From Muribaculaceae bacterium (GTDB taxonomy: Bacteria > Pseudomonadota > Alphaproteobacteria > Rs-D84): a stretch of DNA of 64,000 nucleotides. The stretch's first letter is position 1, and each line of letters opens with the position of its first letter. The notes under the pieces were generated by a model, which was not told the DNA's origin, ran no database searches, and worked only from the letters and a program-made list of their open reading frames with translations. This document shows, piece after piece, positions 35,231-43,545 of this stretch. The position numbers and the translations under genes are program-made. The DNA lies in contig JAMPEH010000006.1 of assembly GCA_023665245.1 (NCBI GenBank), positions 23,442-87,441 of the forward strand, written 5' to 3'.

Positions 35231-36244
35231 GTGGCCTTTAACTGTGCAAAACTGCTCGACGAATGTGCGGTGCCGTACCAAAGCTCGGCTATCGCCTTCC
35301 TGTCCGAGGAAGCAAAGCTCCAGGTGAGCGACGATGTCCTTACCGGTATGCTGCGCTTCATCACCGACAAGTACAACGCGATTGACTTCAGTGAGATCGA
35401 GAAGTCTGCCGGTGACATTTCCAAGTTCCGCTACAATGCGGTGATCCTGGAGAACTGCAAGATCCTGACTGACGTCTACAGCGCATCCAGTGATCCTGGG
35501 GCTCAGAAGTACGTCGAGGTTGCCCAGGCTGTCGATCGGGTCATGAAACACCTGGCCGAGAATCGCACCCGCTACACTACTCTGTATCGGAGTGGAAACG
35601 GCGTGGTTCAGCTGCTGTATACCTCCATGGTTGCGGCGTGTATCTACTCGGTCGGCATTCTGATCAGCAATACTATCCGCTTCGTTACGACGGAGCAGGA
35701 CACTGAGTGTCAGGTCCTCTTCGATGAGATTCCTGGTACTATCAAGCACGTCCATATCAAGAACATCCTGGCTGCTGAACACGACCTTCAGGCGATTGAG
35801 CAGTTGCTTGCCGCCTATGATTCCCCTAAGGGTCGGGCAGTGCAGGAGTCCGTTTCCATGGCAAGTCTGGCGGTTGGCGCCATTGGTGCCGGCTTGATTC
35901 TGATGATGATTCCGCGGATTATCGTTCTCATTCGGGAGATTATCTACTCGGTGTATTTCAACCGGGTTAAGGTCTCTGAGATGCTCGGGGTTCAGATTGA
36001 TCTGATCAACACGAACATCGAATCCCTGGAGCGCGGTCGCGGGAACAAGAAGGTTATCGCCAGACAGAAGAAGATCGTGGATAAGTTGACCAAGTGGAAG
36101 AACCGCTTTGCCATCAAGGCGGACACAACAACTTCTATGGTCACTGTCCAGAAGCAGAAGGAGAATCGGGCGCTCAAGGTTGACGACAACAGCCCGATCA
36201 TTCAGGCCCCGGGGTCCTTCGACGCCGGCGCTATCATGTTGTGA
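35231..36244 (+). CDS. Two-helix membrane protein, probable internal head protein (337 aa)
   Basis: AAAGGAGG lies 10 bases before GTG 35231 and only one base before an in-frame ATG at 35222, so GTG is preferred. The amino end reads AFNCAKLLDECAV, with an L-D-E site at residue 11. Two hydrophobic segments (about 132-152, LLYTSMVAACIYSVGILI; and 222-250, ASLAVGAIGAGLILMMIP) predict membrane insertion. It sits between the zinc-ribbon protein and another one-helix membrane protein. A role in crossing the host membrane during DNA entry is inference. Confidence 0.6.
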   Translation: MAFNCAKLLDECAVPYQSSAIAFLSEEAKLQVSDDVLTGMLRFITDKYNAIDFSEIEKSAGDISKFRYNAVILENCKILTDVYSASSDPGAQKYVEVAQAVDRVMKHLAENRTRYTTLYRSGNGVVQLLYTSMVAACIYSVGILISNTIRFVTTEQDTECQVLFDEIPGTIKHVHIKNILAAEHDLQAIEQLLAAYDSPKGRAVQESVSMASLAVGAIGAGLILMMIPRIIVLIREIIYSVYFNRVKVSEMLGVQIDLINTNIESLERGRGNKKVIARQKKIVDKLTKWKNRFAIKADTTTSMVTVQKQKENRALKVDDNSPIIQAPGSFDAGAIML

Positions 36245-36260
36245 GAAAGGAGGCCGGACA

Positions 36261-37298
36261 GTGTTTCATAATTTTTCCCTTTATCCCGGCGGTGCGTTCA
36301 TGCTCTGTGAGTCCGTCGGCGAGTTTGACGAGAACGTCCCGCTTCCTACTCCCCAGGAGACCCCTGCCGCCGTCATTGCTCCTATGATTGAGCACAGTGA
36401 TGATCCTGTGATCAAAACTACCGCACAGCTGTCTGCTGTCTACGAGCGGACTGTGGTGCCGATGCTCACCATGGATCAGACCGGTGACACGGAGGATGTC
36501 CAAGGCACACTCCATAAGCTCGAGACCATTTCCACTGGCATCAGCGATATCGCTAACAACATTCGCAAAGCGATCGGGAAGCTGAGCGGGTTGGTCCGGG
36601 TCTATACTTCGGCGAATGCCGACTATGCGGAGGAGTCGTTCATGTCTCACCTTGGCCTGTTCATGAAGAACACGGCTACGGTTAAGCGCGAAGGCATCGC
36701 GTCCACTGAGTACTGCTACGACACCCTCCCGATCTACGAGCGGATGTGGAAGATGAATTTCCTGATCAGCTCCCTCCACAGTACCCCGGAGGTGTTGGAT
36801 GACATCATCTACGCCGCTACGTTCGATGCGTTGATCGCTGGTGATTCCGAGCGGACTTTCGATATCTTCGAGAGCACCATCGACATGCTCCAGTGCATCT
36901 ATACCAATCCCGAACGACTGGCCAGACTCCAGGTCCGCGTGACCAACAAGATTGAGTTCGACAGCTTGATCAAGAATCGCGCTTGGGCCGAAGAGTCGAA
37001 TTGCCAGCAGGCGGATAACGACAAGATGTGTCGGCAGTATACCTGCCTGCTCTCAACGAGCTTGCGGCAGATCTCGCAGTCCTGTTATGATATGCAGTGC
37101 TATTTGGTCGATGGCACTCTGTCAAATGCAGAGTTCAGCACGAATGTTCGCAAGCTTCTCAGCAGATGCATCAATCTGTTCGCCATCGGCACATTGGTGG
37201 CAATGACCCTTGCTACCGAGCTCCGTGCCATCATCTCCAAGAAGCAAGAGGTGGATGAATACACCAAAATGCTCCTCACCACGCTGAAAGCTGTCTAA
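36261..37298 (+). CDS. Probable internal head protein with one membrane segment (345 aa)
   Basis: GTG 36261 follows AAAGGAGG at 7-base spacing; no ATG is well placed. The product starts FHNFSLYPGGAFMLCESVGE, with an L-C-E site at residue 17. A helical body follows, with a hydrophobic helix near 300-320 (CINLFAIGTLVAMTLATEL). It closes the operon that begins at 32545. No enzyme domain is visible. Confidence 0.58.
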   Translation: MFHNFSLYPGGAFMLCESVGEFDENVPLPTPQETPAAVIAPMIEHSDDPVIKTTAQLSAVYERTVVPMLTMDQTGDTEDVQGTLHKLETISTGISDIANNIRKAIGKLSGLVRVYTSANADYAEESFMSHLGLFMKNTATVKREGIASTEYCYDTLPIYERMWKMNFLISSLHSTPEVLDDIIYAATFDALIAGDSERTFDIFESTIDMLQCIYTNPERLARLQVRVTNKIEFDSLIKNRAWAEESNCQQADNDKMCRQYTCLLSTSLRQISQSCYDMQCYLVDGTLSNAEFSTNVRKLLSRCINLFAIGTLVAMTLATELRAIISKKQEVDEYTKMLLTTLKAV

Positions 37299-37356
37299 CC
37301 CCGACAGATTTCATACCAACTACCATAAAAGCTGTACTTTCTGAAAGAATACCCCA

Positions 37357-37370
37357 AACAATCCTATAAG
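37357..37370 (+). promoter_or_regulatory. AACA-type promoter for the paralogous head-protein pair
   Basis: The site reads AACA-ATCC-TATAAG. It lies 93 bases before the ATG at 37463, leaving a leader with a possible 21-codon frame but no structure that I can see. Confidence 0.6.
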
Positions 37371-37462
37371 TATCTTTTCTATGCGGAAAGATCCCTACTA
37401 CCCCAAAATATCCCTATGTAATACTTCCGAAAAACGAAAATCATAAAGGAGGCAAAACGTCT

Positions 37463-38686
37463 ATGATTAACGTGACCATGCTCCAGACTATTACTGAGAG
37501 CGCGACCGGTTACACCGGCGGTCCTGCTGTCGACACCATGCCCCACATCGGGCTGTATGAGGCTGCCGGCATGCTTCCCGTCGCTATCATGGAGTCCCAG
37601 CAGGCGTTCAGCGCCGTACGTTCCAACAGCATCGCCGCCCTGAGCGAGGCCGCCGAGATGGCTATCAGCACCGGCTCCGCTGCGGACTTCGGCCCCGTCG
37701 TGGAGGCTACCTGGGGCGACCTCAAGGCCAAAGTCAAGGCCTTCTTCGACAAGATCATCAAGTTCCTGGATTCCATCATCGCCAAGCTGAAGATCCAGAT
37801 GGACAAGATCACCAAGACCGGCCGCCAGCTGTACGACAAGTACAAGGACAGCCCCAATTACCGCGGCAAGAACTACAAGGATCTGACTGTCAGCGGCTAC
37901 AAGTTCCATGGCAACGGCGCCGCCCGTCCCTTCGGTGAGGGCGTGGCTGAGTTCACCAGCGACAGCAAGATCGGCGAGCTGCTCAAGGCTGCCACCGGCA
38001 CCGAGGTGCCCGATCCCTACGCCTTCCAGACCAGCCATGGCAACAAGCACTACGAGGCCGGTTCCCAGGCGGCTGATTCTGTGAAGGAAGAGATCAACAA
38101 GCTGACCGACATCTCTACCGCTGAGCGCCAGCACAAGATGGCCGAGAAGGTCGTCGGCAGCGTGGCGTCCCTGAGCGAGGGTTCCTGGGCCTCCGATATC
38201 CGTAAGGAGCTGTGGGGCGACAAGGCTGACATCAAGTACGGCGAGGAGACCTTCACCGAGAGCTGGATCAGCAGCGTGCTGGGCAAGGCCGACGCGATCG
38301 ATGCGATCACCAAGGACTACACCCAGATGAAGAAGAACGCTGAGGCCTACAACAAGAAGCTGCAGGCCGAGGTCGACAAGATCGAGAAGGAGATCAGCGC
38401 CCGCCGCAAGAGCACCTCTGGTGCCAGCGAAGCCGATCGCAAGAACGCTGATAACACCAACAACGCTCAGTCCGACATCAGTGCGTACTTCAACGCCTAC
38501 ATGGGCCTGGTGCACGATGCCTATGGTGTCATCACCAGCCTGAAGAACATCGAGCTGGACTACGAGAAGGCCCGCCTGGCTCAGGCCAAGACCTTCTTCG
38601 GCAAGATGCTGAGCTACAACGACAAGAAGAACAACTCCGACGCGGCCGACGCTGAGGATCTGGCTATCCTCGACGCTGAGCTGTAA
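37463..38686 (+). CDS. Abundant internal head protein, paralogue A (407 aa)
   Basis: AAAGGAGG precedes the ATG. The first residues MINVTMLQTITESATG carry an I-T-E site at residue 12, and further L/I-x-E sites follow (GLYEAAG, AIMESQQ, ALSEAAE) before a conserved amphipathic helix LKAKVKAFFDKIIKFLD near residue 88. The next gene has nearly the same helix. Codons are strongly biased to GC endings, as expected for a very abundant virion protein. The pattern resembles processed internal head proteins of T4-type and jumbo phages. Confidence 0.65.
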   Translation: MINVTMLQTITESATGYTGGPAVDTMPHIGLYEAAGMLPVAIMESQQAFSAVRSNSIAALSEAAEMAISTGSAADFGPVVEATWGDLKAKVKAFFDKIIKFLDSIIAKLKIQMDKITKTGRQLYDKYKDSPNYRGKNYKDLTVSGYKFHGNGAARPFGEGVAEFTSDSKIGELLKAATGTEVPDPYAFQTSHGNKHYEAGSQAADSVKEEINKLTDISTAERQHKMAEKVVGSVASLSEGSWASDIRKELWGDKADIKYGEETFTESWISSVLGKADAIDAITKDYTQMKKNAEAYNKKLQAEVDKIEKEISARRKSTSGASEADRKNADNTNNAQSDISAYFNAYMGLVHDAYGVITSLKNIELDYEKARLAQAKTFFGKMLSYNDKKNNSDAADAEDLAILDAEL

Positions 38687-38707
38687 GAGAAAGGAAGGTA
38701 AACGACT

Positions 38708-39886
38708 ATGGCTGTTACTGCTTTCACCCTGCAGAGAGCTCTGAGCGAGGCCGCTTCCGGCGCGTATGCCCCGGCTGTCGATGCGTACCAGTTCGGCTCT
38801 GACGATCTGGGCGCTTGCACCAACGAGATGGCCTACATCATCGCCTGTGAGGCTGCTGACTACAGCGAGCATGCTGCCAACGCCGACGACGTGCTGACCG
38901 AGTGCGCGCTGGCCAACCCCGACAATTTCACCACCCTGAGCGAGGGCGTGTTCTCCACCATGAAGACCAAGATCAAGGCCTTCTTCGACAAGATCATCTC
39001 CATGGTCAAGGGCATCATCGACAAGCTGAAGGCTTTCGCCTACAAGATGACCGGCAAGGTCGACAAGTGGGTCAGCGTTATGGAGCCCAAGCTGCGTGAG
39101 GCCTCCGGCAAGACCGGCGCCAGCGAGTTCAAGGCTGAGATGTACAAGTACGACGAGAAGTTCATCCTGGAGGGCCTGAAGGGCGGCCTGGCCAGCATGA
39201 TGGGCGAGTGGGATTCCAATAACCCCGCCGGCACTGTCAACCTGGACCAGCTGGCCGGTAAGCTGAAGGGCGTCAAGGATACGAAGATCCAGGGCGTTAA
39301 CGATCAGGGCGGCAACGACACCAGTTCCACCGAGGCCACCAGTGCTGCGGCTGACTTCCAGAAGCAGGCCGAGGATTCCAAGAAGGCCCGCGAGGACTTC
39401 CAGGACGGCTGGGCTTCCAAACTGGGTGGCTACTTCGGCGCTTCCGGCTCCAGCGTGGACGAGATCTACAGTGATCTGATCAAGAAGGGCCACAGCGGTG
39501 AGTCCCAGAAGACCACTGAGACTGTTGGCAACCGCTGGTCCTCCATGCTGAGCACCATCAAGTCCAGCAAGAAAACTCTGACCGACATCCAGAAGGTCTA
39601 CGACGACCATCTGAAGTCCCTGCAGAAGTTCCGTGCTGCCCTGGAGAAGAGCGGCTCCGGCCTGGACATCAAGGATGAGTCCAAGAACAACATCCCCGCC
39701 AACGTCGCCAATGCTGCCCGCGAGGCCTACAAGGAGTACTACAACCATATCATGGCGTATACTCAGGCCTATGAGGGCGCCGCCGGCCGGGTCCGTCAGG
39801 TCAACACTGATCTGCTGAACGGCATGACCAGCGACTACATGACGGCGCTGTCCAAGTTCGCCAGCTTCAAGGGCGAGAAGAAATAA
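38708..39886 (+). CDS. Abundant internal head protein, paralogue B (392 aa)
   Basis: The start follows GAAAGGAAGG. The amino end MAVTAFTLQRALSEAASG has an L-S-E site at residue 14, and a second one (TTLSEGV) comes right before the helix MKTKIKAFFDKIISMVKGII that matches paralogue A. The rest is helical and lysine-rich (coiled near 230-330). Codon bias is as strong as in paralogue A. The pair is co-transcribed and ends at a terminator. Function in the head or at ejection is inferred, not shown. Confidence 0.65.
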   Translation: MAVTAFTLQRALSEAASGAYAPAVDAYQFGSDDLGACTNEMAYIIACEAADYSEHAANADDVLTECALANPDNFTTLSEGVFSTMKTKIKAFFDKIISMVKGIIDKLKAFAYKMTGKVDKWVSVMEPKLREASGKTGASEFKAEMYKYDEKFILEGLKGGLASMMGEWDSNNPAGTVNLDQLAGKLKGVKDTKIQGVNDQGGNDTSSTEATSAAADFQKQAEDSKKAREDFQDGWASKLGGYFGASGSSVDEIYSDLIKKGHSGESQKTTETVGNRWSSMLSTIKSSKKTLTDIQKVYDDHLKSLQKFRAALEKSGSGLDIKDESKNNIPANVANAAREAYKEYYNHIMAYTQAYEGAAGRVRQVNTDLLNGMTSDYMTALSKFASFKGEKK

Positions 39887-39920
39887 TCCCGGTACGGATT
39901 TCCTCCTACCGTACAAAAGA

Positions 39921-39955
39921 AGCACCCCGAGGAATTGTCCCCGGGGTGCTCTCTT
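39921..39955 (+). terminator. Terminator after the paralogous pair
   Basis: A stem AGCACCCCG with CGGGGTGCT, extended by GG/CC inside, follows the stop by about 35 bases. It ends in CTCTTCCC. Confidence 0.7.
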
Positions 39956-39967
39956 CCCATAAGATGG

Positions 39968-39981
39968 GACATTTTTATAAC
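39968..39981 (+). promoter_or_regulatory. AACA-type promoter for the 40002 gene
   Basis: The site reads GACA-TTTT-TATAAC, 21 bases before the TTG start. Confidence 0.6.
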
Positions 39982-40001
39982 AGAATTTGGAGGTGATATC
40001 T

Positions 40002-41027
40002 TTGATCAGATACCTTGCCCCGTATGGCATTGTCGAAGAGGATCTTATGACAGAATCCGTGTTCAATAAGGTTATGATCTTTGAGAGTTGTATCGATGCT
40101 CTCGGTAGCGGAGATGCGGTTCCTGACATCGTTAGTACCTCAACTGCCTATACCTACTCGATAGTTATGGAAGTTTTGGATAATGCGAAAGAAGTTTTGC
40201 TTAAACTTATCCAAAAGGTACTTTCGGTGCTCAATAACTACTATTTGAACAACGTAAAGCTCATAGACAAGTATCGGGAAGTGATACTGGATCGTCTTCC
40301 GACCAAGGGGCCGATTATCCTGCACGAGACATATGAGTACCCTGCAATGAAAGACTACCCAAAGGCGCTGAAAAGCACTATCTCTGCTGAGAAAGACATT
40401 CTGCGACTGCATTCCGATTTGATAGCCGACCCCGGTCTTGCTGTCGGGTACCAGGTGGACAAACTGCTCCAGCGTTTCGGTAAGGAAGTCCTTGGTATGG
40501 AACCTGACCCCGATGACCTTAAAGGATCTACTGCGGATATTGTCCGCGCAACAATGCGCGGCGAGATGACGAAGGTTCAGATCGATAGGAAGACGTTGAA
40601 TTCATACATTGATCAGATCTCTTCCTACAAGGCCGACAAGGAAGATCTTATGCGAACTAAGAAGAGTGTGGTTGATGACTATGAGGCGCTGAAACGTACG
40701 TACGCCAAGGTGACGAAAGATCCGATGTCTCTTGCCAGAAATCGCATCGAGCAGATGGCCCACCCGGAAAAAGAAGCGTTGCTGTCCCATGAGTATCAGC
40801 GGTTTGCAAATATCCATATGGAGATGATGCGGCTGTTCAACGGATACATTACAATCTACAAGGTTGCATTCGACACAAAGCTTGATGAGATCATGCAGAA
40901 GGTTGAAGACCGGAAGAATGTGATTACGGAGATCATCACTCGTACAGGTCTCTTCGCAGCGCTGAACACCAAGAACCCTGCAAAAGATGGGAAACCGATC
41001 CCATACAAACCTGGGCTGAATTTGTAA
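40002..41027 (+). CDS. Probable internal head protein, third related helix (341 aa)
   Basis: A TTG at 40002 is the likely start: GGAGGTG ends 6 bases before it, whereas the TTG at 39987 overlaps that site. The amino end (IRYLAPYGIVEEDLMTES) has an I-V-E site near residue 12. The helix AKEVLLKLIQKVLSVLNNYYL near 55-75 resembles the shared helix of the two paralogues upstream. The body is helical. It is less GC-biased in codons than they are, so probably less abundant. Confidence 0.58.
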   Translation: MIRYLAPYGIVEEDLMTESVFNKVMIFESCIDALGSGDAVPDIVSTSTAYTYSIVMEVLDNAKEVLLKLIQKVLSVLNNYYLNNVKLIDKYREVILDRLPTKGPIILHETYEYPAMKDYPKALKSTISAEKDILRLHSDLIADPGLAVGYQVDKLLQRFGKEVLGMEPDPDDLKGSTADIVRATMRGEMTKVQIDRKTLNSYIDQISSYKADKEDLMRTKKSVVDDYEALKRTYAKVTKDPMSLARNRIEQMAHPEKEALLSHEYQRFANIHMEMMRLFNGYITIYKVAFDTKLDEIMQKVEDRKNVITEIITRTGLFAALNTKNPAKDGKPIPYKPGLNL

Positions 41028-41035
41028 GAAAAAGA

Positions 41036-41070
41036 CACGGAGAGGCATCTGCCTCTCCGTGGTTTCTTTT
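41036..41070. terminator. Bidirectional terminator
   Basis: An 11-bp stem CACGGAGAGGC with its complement and a 4-base loop, followed by GTTTCTTTT, lies between convergent genes. Confidence 0.85.
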
Positions 41071-42319
41071 AGTCATCGATGGTGGAAGGCGATGCTTCCT
41101 CTTCACTGGCCTTACGCTCAGGGTTATACAGTGTCATGGTTACCTCAGACAGGTAGTTATTGGTCCCTTCGCGGTGGATACCGAGAACCCAACCGAGCAG
41201 TCGATAAATGTTACCGGCAAGGCCGAGGTTCATATACGACTCACCAGTTGCAAAGGTGTAATCCTTATACGGCTTAATGAATCGCACACTGCTATTCAAA
41301 GCTTCCAGAGCAATGATATGCCCGGAGATGAACTCATTCAGCATCTGGCTTTCGGTCAGATCGGTGATTGCGTAAATATAGGTCAATGCAGTTGCGCTTT
41401 CATCCAGTGTAGTCTTGGTGACCTCACCCTTAGCGTTGACCGTGGTGATCGTAGAGAACTTCGCACTGGTATCCCGGACCGACTCGTCGTAGATTGCCGG
41501 TGGTTGGTTGAGGTTGATCCAATGTGTCTTGTTCTCAGCATCATCGCACGACCCAGTAACCTCGTGTGCAGGATCAGACGGATCGAGAAGGATAAACGAC
41601 ACATTGCCATACTCCGTCGTATCCTCCATTACGATATCCGGATTTCGTTTCGACAAACAATACAGATACGTCAGATCGTGGTACACGAACGGGACGCAAT
41701 CATACAGACCATACGTGTGGTTCAGGTGATAGATGTTGTGAACCAGGTCCTGCAGAGGGATCGCAACCTTTTCGATCTCCTCTACTATGAGCGGAGGGGT
41801 TGCCACGATAATAGACGGAGGGATCTCGCGTTCCAGGAATACGGCGTTCAGCGCTTCAGCGTGAGTGACCTTTTCGTAGGTCGCAGATATCTGCTGGTTG
41901 AACCAGTTCACTACATCCATATCGACAAGGTACATCTCGAAGTTTTGCAGCGTTTTCATAACGTCGGTCAACTTCTCTGTCTCCTGATCTGTCGCAGTGA
42001 TATAGACGTTAATATCCCGCATCGGCACGATTGAGAACGTATGCTGCATGAACAGCGTTGTTCCGAGGATATCTCCATTGATGGAACTGAGTTGCTGCTC
42101 GTACACATCGAGCTTTATTGTAGCAGTATCCTTGTACTCGTAGAGTAGTTTGATCAGACGAGTTTCCATCTCAATTCCGCACTGAATGATAGGCAAACGC
42201 CGCTTGCGGAACTCGTGAATGAAGTTCAAGTACGTGACAGACCCATCCCGGAAGATGTAGTTCTGATCAAGCATAATCTCTACATTCTTCGGGATATATC
42301 GGTATTGGTATATCTCCAT
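41069..42319 (-). CDS. Unknown structural-type protein (416 aa)
   Basis: The product starts MEIYQYRYIPKNVEIMLDQN, is aromatic-rich and acidic overall, and has a low-complexity end (KASEEEASPSTIDD). Its composition is like that of the baseplate operon proteins. It follows the FEN-like gene by 14 bases, with AAAGGATGGTG before the ATG. No motif allows a functional name. Confidence 0.5.
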   Translation of the reverse strand: MEIYQYRYIPKNVEIMLDQNYIFRDGSVTYLNFIHEFRKRRLPIIQCGIEMETRLIKLLYEYKDTATIKLDVYEQQLSSINGDILGTTLFMQHTFSIVPMRDINVYITATDQETEKLTDVMKTLQNFEMYLVDMDVVNWFNQQISATYEKVTHAEALNAVFLEREIPPSIIVATPPLIVEEIEKVAIPLQDLVHNIYHLNHTYGLYDCVPFVYHDLTYLYCLSKRNPDIVMEDTTEYGNVSFILLDPSDPAHEVTGSCDDAENKTHWINLNQPPAIYDESVRDTSAKFSTITTVNAKGEVTKTTLDESATALTYIYAITDLTESQMLNEFISGHIIALEALNSSVRFIKPYKDYTFATGESYMNLGLAGNIYRLLGWVLGIHREGTNNYLSEVTMTLYNPERKASEEEASPSTIDD

Positions 42320-42333
42320 AATATCACCATCCT

Positions 42334-43458
42334 TTAATACTCATATCGAACAGCTTCGCTTAGGTTCAGGTTGCCGATTTCAAGCAGCTCAGGGTCGACC
42401 TCACCGAGAGCCAGCAGCTCGTTGAGTTGTTCCAGCTCTGTTTCATCAAAGATGTCATAGCACATGGATCGGACCTTGGCAACCTGATCAGATGTCACCG
42501 CTGCTGCAGCAACTCTTGTAGACAGCACCTTGTATCGTCTTTCAAGTTCGGCACGATCTGCTTGCACCGAAACCTTGGACTTCACATACTTCGGGGCAAC
42601 GTCCAGAAAGCTTTGGATGCTCATCCCAGGAGTTAGATCGCCAGCGTCAACCATTCGATTGGCGATGCGAACCATAGGAGATATCCCTGATACTACGCTG
42701 CTCGGTTCGACATTTACATCTTTGCATCCTCCAAGCGTCCACAGCAGCGGAAGCATATCATGGGTCAACTTACTGCTGGCCTCAGTTTTCTTCTCGTACA
42801 GTATTCCTTTCTCGTAACAGTTGGCCTCCGTTATAATGTGGGAGTTATCACGACGGTTATACAGTTGCACCACATTCTTGCGAATGAACTGTGTGCAGAA
42901 CATGTTGCGAGAGTATATGGTGTAGAAGATATCGTCGGCAAAGTCCATGCGAGCCATCAGAGTGAATTCATCCACTCCGATGTCGTCTATGCAATATATC
43001 CCCTCAAAGTATGGGGACAAGCTTACAATGAACTTATAGGCTTCCCGAATAGCCTCAGCATGGAACCCAAAGTCCGGATGCTTGGTATCGTATCGCTTAT
43101 AGCGATCCTTTCCATAATCTGGGCAGTACTTCTTGTGGTACTTCGGCTGGTCAGGGCAGAAGAAGACATAGATGTCATTATCCATCTGTAGCCGGGTTGC
43201 CATGAACCGACGATAGTGACCAAGCACGTTGAAGAATCCAACAACAAGATCCCTCACCAGTTCTACTTTACTGTCTGCATAAGCCGCAGCGAGATCCTTC
43301 TCGCGGAACAGACGATAGAAGATGCTATGCGCATCCACATACATCACGCCCATGCGATACTGGATCGTCGGGATCGTTGCATACAGTTGCTCAAGCACCT
43401 CATACTTTATTCGTGATGCTCCGATTAAGTATCGGATCAAACTTGTCAAATCATCCAT
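42334..43458 (-). CDS. Degenerate FEN/5'-3' exonuclease-fold protein
   Basis: The order of segments follows a flap endonuclease. A first strand GVMYVDAHSIFYRLF (Asp42) is followed by FFCPDQPKYHKKYCPDYGKDRYKR (103-122), like the YPxYKxxR arch region. IDDIGVDEFTLMARM (158-171) stands in place of EADD-x-I-x-x-LA. A strand with NVVQLYN follows. LWTLGGCKDVN near 241-251 stands where GDxSDN binds metal. Several catalytic acids are therefore missing, so it may bind DNA without cutting, or be a structural descendant. The carboxy part is helical and acidic. Confidence 0.5.
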   Translation of the reverse strand: MDDLTSLIRYLIGASRIKYEVLEQLYATIPTIQYRMGVMYVDAHSIFYRLFREKDLAAAYADSKVELVRDLVVGFFNVLGHYRRFMATRLQMDNDIYVFFCPDQPKYHKKYCPDYGKDRYKRYDTKHPDFGFHAEAIREAYKFIVSLSPYFEGIYCIDDIGVDEFTLMARMDFADDIFYTIYSRNMFCTQFIRKNVVQLYNRRDNSHIITEANCYEKGILYEKKTEASSKLTHDMLPLLWTLGGCKDVNVEPSSVVSGISPMVRIANRMVDAGDLTPGMSIQSFLDVAPKYVKSKVSVQADRAELERRYKVLSTRVAAAAVTSDQVAKVRSMCYDIFDETELEQLNELLALGEVDPELLEIGNLNLSEAVRYEY

Positions 43459-43472
43459 GGTTAAATCACCTC

Positions 43473-43486
43473 TTATTAGACTGTCG
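43473..43486 (-). promoter_or_regulatory. AACA-type promoter, divergent match, before the FEN-like gene
   Basis: The minus strand reads GACA-GTCT-AATAAG, 15 bases before the start. AACA is replaced by GACA and the second box is poor. Confidence 0.35.
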
Positions 43487-43504
43487 AATTTCCAGTCTAA
43501 GATG

Positions 43505-43535
43505 AAAAAGAACAGGGGCCATCTCGGCCCCTGTT
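43505..43535 (-). terminator. Terminator after the beta'-like gene
   Basis: A 10-bp stem AACAGGGGCC with its complement. On the minus strand it is followed by CTTTTTC. Confidence 0.8.
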
Positions 43536-43545
43536 CCTCTGCTGG

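Noticed and set aside
32569..35424. A 951-codon open frame on the minus strand
   Set aside because: It is antisense to the zinc-ribbon/coiled-coil gene and spans two real gene boundaries. Its composition is that of a shadow frame and it has no ribosome site.
37381..37446. A 21-codon frame in the leader of paralogue A ending on its ribosome site
   Set aside because: There is no ribosome site before the ATG and the product is polar without features. A stop in TAAAGGAGG is common by chance.
37379..40129. A 916-codon open frame on the minus strand, rich in Leu, Gly and Val
   Set aside because: It is the reverse of two genes with extreme GC-ending codon bias, which removes stops from this frame. 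It crosses the terminator at 39921.
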